Assembly (NCBI GenBank): GCA_020634415.1
Contig: JACKBT010000021.1
Span: 1 to 64,000, forward strand
DNA length: 64,000 nucleotides
From: Ardenticatenaceae bacterium
GTDB lineage: Bacteria; Chloroflexota; Anaerolineae; Promineifilales; Promineifilaceae
Direction of reading: 5' to 3'
Within the stretch, counting starts at the first letter, position 1, and each line of letters starts with the position of its first letter. The position numbers were made by a program, and so were the translations under genes. Below are positions 60,817 to 64,000 of the stretch, in pieces. Under the pieces are notes generated by a model that was not told where the DNA came from, did not search any database, and saw nothing but the letters and a program-made list of their open reading frames with translations.

Positions 60817-60880
60817 AAGCTCTCCCAAGCTCCCCTCAGTTCCCAAACAGGGGAACTCATAGGAACTGGGGGGGAGCTTT
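60817..60880. repeat. Inverted repeat with GTTCCC/GGGAAC core
   Basis: AAGCTCTCCC, AAGCTCCCCT, CAGTTCCC, a 5-nt loop, then GGGGAACTCA, TAGGAACTGG, GGGGGAGCTT. Same 10-bp design as 57162-57226. It precedes the CBS gene by 27 bp, in its likely leader. Confidence 0.8.
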
Positions 60881-60907
60881 AGACAAACAAAAAAGGATGG
60901 GGCTGCC

Positions 60908-61369
60908 ATGAGATTAGAATTAGTAAACGATTGGATGACCCGTGATTTGATCACCATCACGCCGGAGACGACTTTGGCGGATGCAGATGCATTAATGGTG
61001 GAGAAGATGATTCGGCGGCTGCCGGTGGTGGATAACGGCCGTCTTGTAGGCATCGTCACCTATGGGGATGTGCGCAATGCTCGCCCCTCCTCGGTGAATC
61101 GGTTGAACATTTGGGAGTTGAGCTACCTCATCCCCCACATCACCATTCGGGAGATGATGACCCGTGACCCCATCACCGTTTGGCCGGAGACGACCATTGG
61201 TGAGGCGGCACAGTTGATGCTGAAGAACATGATTGGCTGCTTGCCGGTGTTAGATAAGCAGGGCCAATTGGTGGGCATCATTACCGAATCAGACATTTTC
61301 CGCATGGTGGCGCGGGATTGGAAATTCTTACAAGAGCAGGCGGGCGAGCCGTATGCACATTATGGATAA
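60908..61369 (+). CDS. Two-CBS-domain protein
   Basis: 153 residues, a CBS pair with DWMTRDLITITPETTL and REMMTRDPITVWPETTI starting the repeats, and a short C-terminal helix. AAAGGA precedes the ATG. Similar to the minus-strand CBS protein nearby in design but not a recent duplicate. It could sense AMP/ATP for a membrane or metabolic partner, for example alanine dehydrogenase downstream. Confidence 0.9.
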   Translation: MRLELVNDWMTRDLITITPETTLADADALMVEKMIRRLPVVDNGRLVGIVTYGDVRNARPSSVNRLNIWELSYLIPHITIREMMTRDPITVWPETTIGEAAQLMLKNMIGCLPVLDKQGQLVGIITESDIFRMVARDWKFLQEQAGEPYAHYG

Positions 61370-61396
61370 GGGATGGGGAACTTTTGGGAACTTGGG

Positions 61397-61437
61397 GGAA
61401 CTCGTAGCAGCTTACAAGCCGCTATGAGTTCCTTTTT
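61397..61437 (+). terminator. Intrinsic terminator after CBS gene
   Basis: GGAACTCGTAGCAGCTT and AAGCCGCTATGAGTTCC pair with only G-U-type exceptions, followed by TTTTT. The stem begins with two GGGGAACT-type units (61376-61404). Confidence 0.85.
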
Positions 61438-61462
61438 GGCTGTGCTTTCTCGAATGAGGTGA

Positions 61463-62596
61463 ATGATGGCTGTTTTTGGTGTGCCACGCGAGGTGCGTGA
61501 CCTGGAAATGCGTGTGGGTTTAACTCCGGCTGGTGTGCTGGCCCTGAAACAGGCCGGCCACCAGGTTTATGTGGAATCGAAAGCGGGGGTGGGTGCCGGT
61601 TTTAGCGATGATAATTATCGCCAGGCAGGGGCAGAGGTGGTGTATACGGCGGCGGAGGTATACGGCCGTTCGGCCATCATTGCCAAATTTACCCGTCCCA
61701 CCGCGGCGGAACACCGCTTCTTACTGCCCGGTCAGGTTCTTTTTTCCTTCCTCCATCTGTCGGTGGCTTCCCCCGATCTGTTTCAGGCGTTGCAGGCACG
61801 TGAGATAACGGCCGTTGCCTACGAAATGATCGAGGAGGCAGACGGCCGTCGGCCCGTGCTGCTGCCTGCCAGCGAAGTGGCGGGGCGCATGGCCCCACTC
61901 ATCGCCGGGCAGTTGCTGCGCAGCGACCAACAGTGGCCGGGGCAGCGGGGGCTGGGCATCTTGCCCAGCGGCATTCCCGGTGTGCCGCCCGCAGTGGTGG
62001 TGATTGTGGGTGGTGGGGTGTTGGGGCGGAATGCGGCGCGGGCTTTCTTGGGGCTGGGGGCGGAGGTGACGGTGTTGGATAAGGATAACCGGGTGCTGCA
62101 CGCGCTGGATGAGCAGTTTAACGGCCGTATCACCACCATGTTCGCCAACGAATTCAACCTCAATCGCGCCGTGCGCTTTGCCGATGTGCTGCTGGGGGCC
62201 ATTGCCACACCAGGGCAGCGCGTGCCCATCATCATCACGCAGGAGATGGTGCGGCAGATGCGGCCCGGTGCGGTTATCCTCGATTTTGCCATTGACCAGG
62301 GGGGGTGTGTGGACACCAGCCGCCCCACAACCCTGCGCGATCCGGCGTATGTGTGGGAGAACATCATTCATTACTGTGTGCCTAATGTGACCTCGGCCTA
62401 TGCCCGCACCACCAGCTATGCGGTGACGAATGCTGTGCTGCCCTATTTGTTGGCGGTGGGAGAAGGGGGTTTGGAAACGGCCGTGCGCCAACAGTCCGCA
62501 CTCAAATCAGGGGTCAATCTTTACCAAGGCCAGGTGGCCCACGCCAGCATCGCCGCCGCCCTCGGTCAACCACAAACCTTTAACTGGCAGGAATAA
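61463..62596 (+). CDS. ald: Alanine dehydrogenase
   Basis: 377 residues. N-terminal substrate domain begins FGVPREVRDLEMRVGLTP; NAD-binding GGGVLGRNAARAFLGLGAEV follows at about 176; IDQGGCVDTSRPTT and YCVPNVTSAYARTTSYAVTN are typical of Ald. It interconverts alanine with pyruvate and ammonia. Catalytic His/Lys residues of Ald (Lys near 75, His near 96) appear as KFTRP and FLHLS. Start at ATG 61463 after GAGGTGA. The CoA-transferase gene follows by 4 bp. Confidence 0.88.
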   Translation: MMAVFGVPREVRDLEMRVGLTPAGVLALKQAGHQVYVESKAGVGAGFSDDNYRQAGAEVVYTAAEVYGRSAIIAKFTRPTAAEHRFLLPGQVLFSFLHLSVASPDLFQALQAREITAVAYEMIEEADGRRPVLLPASEVAGRMAPLIAGQLLRSDQQWPGQRGLGILPSGIPGVPPAVVVIVGGGVLGRNAARAFLGLGAEVTVLDKDNRVLHALDEQFNGRITTMFANEFNLNRAVRFADVLLGAIATPGQRVPIIITQEMVRQMRPGAVILDFAIDQGGCVDTSRPTTLRDPAYVWENIIHYCVPNVTSAYARTTSYAVTNAVLPYLLAVGEGGLETAVRQQSALKSGVNLYQGQVAHASIAAALGQPQTFNWQE

Positions 62597-62600
62597 ACAG

Positions 62601-63896
62601 ATGAATTGGGAAGCACTCTATCAACGCAAAGTCAAACCCGCCGCTGCTGCTGTCGAAGCCATTCAGCCCGGCAACCGCGTCTATTTAGGCGGCGGTGCGG
62701 GCGTGCCTGTGACCTTAACCAATGCTTTGGTGCAACATGCGCCGGCCGTGCGCGATGTGGAATTGGTGCACATTCTCACCTTTGCCGAAGCACCCTATGC
62801 CGCCCCCGCCTATCAGGACAACTTCCGTGTCAATGCCCTGTTCATCGGCTCCAATGTACGCCGGGCTATTCAGGAGGGCCGTGCCGATTTCACGCCCATC
62901 TTTCTCTCGGAGATTCCCCATCTGTTTCGAGATGGTTTTTTGCCGTTGGATGCGGCCCTCATCTCGGTTTCGCCGCCGGATGAGCATGGTTTTTGTAGTT
63001 TTGGCGTGGAAGTGGGTACAACAAAACCTGCCGCCGAAGCTGCCAGCATCGTCATTGCCGAAGTTAACCGGCAAATGCCGCGTACTCTGGGCGACAGTTT
63101 TATTCATGTCAGCCGCCTGGAGCATATTGTGGAAGTAGACCGCCCCCTGCCTGAAGCGCCACAAGGCGGCAGCAGCCCTGAACATCAGGCAGTTGCCCGC
63201 CACATTGCCGAACTGATTCCTGATGGGGCGACGCTGCAAATGGGGATTGGCAATATTCCCGACGCGGTTTTGCAAAGTTTGGGCAGCCATCAGCATTTGG
63301 GCATTCACACCGAACTATTTTCGGATGGGGTGATTGATTTGGTGGAGCAGGGGGTTATTACTTGTGCCCGCAAGACCTTCCATCCGGGCAAAATGATCGC
63401 GGGCTTTCTGTTTGGGTCGCAGCGTTTGTATGATTTTGTGGATAATAATCCGCTCATCGAGCTGCATCCGTCTGATTATGTGAATGATCCGTTTCATATA
63501 GCCCAGAATGAGAAGATGGTGGCGATTAATTCGGCCGTGCAGGTTGACTTGACAGGGCAGGTGTGTGCCGATTCGATTGGGCCGCGTTTTTATAGTGGTG
63601 CGGGGGGGCAGGTGGATTTTATTCGGGGAGCGGCGCGATCTAAGGGGGGTGTGCCGATTATTGCCTGCCTGTCTACGGCGCAGGGGGGGAAGGCCAGCCG
63701 TATTGTGCCTATGTTGTATGAGGGGGCGGGGGTGGTGACGACGCGCAATGATGTGCATTGGGTGGTGACGGAGTTTGGGGTGGCGAATCTGCATGGGAAG
63801 ACGGTGCAGCAGCGGGCGCGGGCGTTGATTGGCATTGCCCACCCGCAGTTCCAGGATGAGTTGACGGTGGCGGCGCGGGAGTTGGGTTATTTGTAA
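62601..63896 (+). CDS. Acetyl-CoA hydrolase/transferase-family CoA-transferase
   Basis: 431 residues from the ATG at 62601; a longer frame to 62430 overlaps ald and is rejected. Resembles 4-hydroxybutyrate or succinyl-CoA:acetate CoA-transferases. Seen: GNRVYLGGGAGVPVTL, ISVSPPDEHGFCSFG, LQMGIGNIPDAVL, and HTELFSDGVIDL with the likely catalytic Glu. It probably moves CoA between carboxylic acids in fermentative or storage metabolism. It follows ald by 4 bp, so the two share a transcript. Confidence 0.9.
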   Translation: MNWEALYQRKVKPAAAAVEAIQPGNRVYLGGGAGVPVTLTNALVQHAPAVRDVELVHILTFAEAPYAAPAYQDNFRVNALFIGSNVRRAIQEGRADFTPIFLSEIPHLFRDGFLPLDAALISVSPPDEHGFCSFGVEVGTTKPAAEAASIVIAEVNRQMPRTLGDSFIHVSRLEHIVEVDRPLPEAPQGGSSPEHQAVARHIAELIPDGATLQMGIGNIPDAVLQSLGSHQHLGIHTELFSDGVIDLVEQGVITCARKTFHPGKMIAGFLFGSQRLYDFVDNNPLIELHPSDYVNDPFHIAQNEKMVAINSAVQVDLTGQVCADSIGPRFYSGAGGQVDFIRGAARSKGGVPIIACLSTAQGGKASRIVPMLYEGAGVVTTRNDVHWVVTEFGVANLHGKTVQQRARALIGIAHPQFQDELTVAARELGYL

Positions 63897-63919
63897 AGAT
63901 AGGGTGAATGAATTCGCGT

Positions 63920-64000
63920 CAACGACTACGAAGTCGGCCTGCGCCGACTGAGCAGCCCACGCAGGCGGGCGGCCTAGTTTGGGCTTTGTAGTCGTGGCTG
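63920..64000. mobile_element. MITE-like element, possibly cut by the window end
   Basis: CAACGACTACGAAG (63920-63933) faces CTTTGTAGTCGTGG (63984-63997); 12 of 14 positions pair. The interior contains a hairpin AGTCGG/CCGACT and a G+C-rich run. Size and structure are like the element at 10935, with different ends. Confidence 0.55.

Noticed and set aside
62430..62600. N-terminal extension of the CoA-transferase
   Set aside because: It overlaps the end of ald in another frame and is rich in Cys/Trp/Pro like a shadow frame; ATG 62601 follows AGGAATAAACAG.

Overview
This 64 kb window looks like a chromosomal segment from a Chloroflexota bacterium, probably in or near Anaerolineae. The call rests on gene content and protein style, not on a search: a dcw cluster with cvpA inside it, a MurG with GGTGGG in place of GGTGGH, a B12-dependent class II ribonucleotide reductase next to nrdR, a DHH-CBS-tRNA nucleotidyltransferase fusion, and secreted lamin-tail/DUF11 proteins. 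No rRNA, tRNA or CRISPR array was seen.

Layout. 0-8.3 kb: arginase-family enzyme, FtsK translocase, S1-domain protein, biotin ligase, small acidic membrane protein, penicillin-acylase-type hydrolase and YggX. 8.4-11.1 kb: a patchy accessory zone with a formyltransferase, a diverged 121-bp copy of its 3' part exactly 750 bp away, an orphan Imm26-like gene between the copies, a broken HNH nuclease gene with its partner, and a MITE-like element. 11.2-20.5 kb: DUF2207 membrane protein, MBL hydrolase, Uma2 protein, cupin, AzlCD exporter and two PLP aminotransferases. 20.7-25.1 kb: two response-regulator-type proteins and the tRNA nucleotidyltransferase fusion. 25.2-35.2 kb: an envelope-related block on the plus strand (membrane protein, lytic transglycosylase, Ser/Thr kinase fused to a degenerate M14 domain, intact M14 paralogue, lamin-tail/phospholipase D protein), with a minus-strand membrane protein and a 61-aa lasso-precursor-like peptide. 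35.3-39.5 kb: nrdR-nrdJ, with an intein before the predicted catalytic cysteine of nrdJ. 39.6-57.9 kb: one long minus-strand dcw cluster in the order mraZ-rsmH-ftsL-ftsI-murF-mraY-murD-ftsW-murG-cvpA-murC-murB-ddl-ftsQ-ftsA-ftsZ, without murE. 58-64 kb: RluE-type pseudouridine synthase, a DUF91-like nuclease, two CBS proteins, alanine dehydrogenase and a CoA-transferase.

Two genome-wide-looking signals overlay the genes. First, the palindrome ACGGCCGT (often AACGGCCGTT) recurs every few hundred bases in genes and spacers; I count 18 CGGCCG in the first 7 kb, 13 of them as ACGGCCGT. Second, many gene junctions carry an array of 3-6 short units (7, 8 or 10 bp) followed by its own reverse complement. 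Unit sequences differ between sites, but the design is the same. These arrays supply the stop codons of several genes, lie against the start codons of mraZ and murC, and one sits in frame in the predicted excised linker of the penicillin acylase.

Best leads for something undescribed: the inverted short-unit arrays, the iterated palindrome, the kinase/pseudo-peptidase pair, and the orphan lasso-like peptide.
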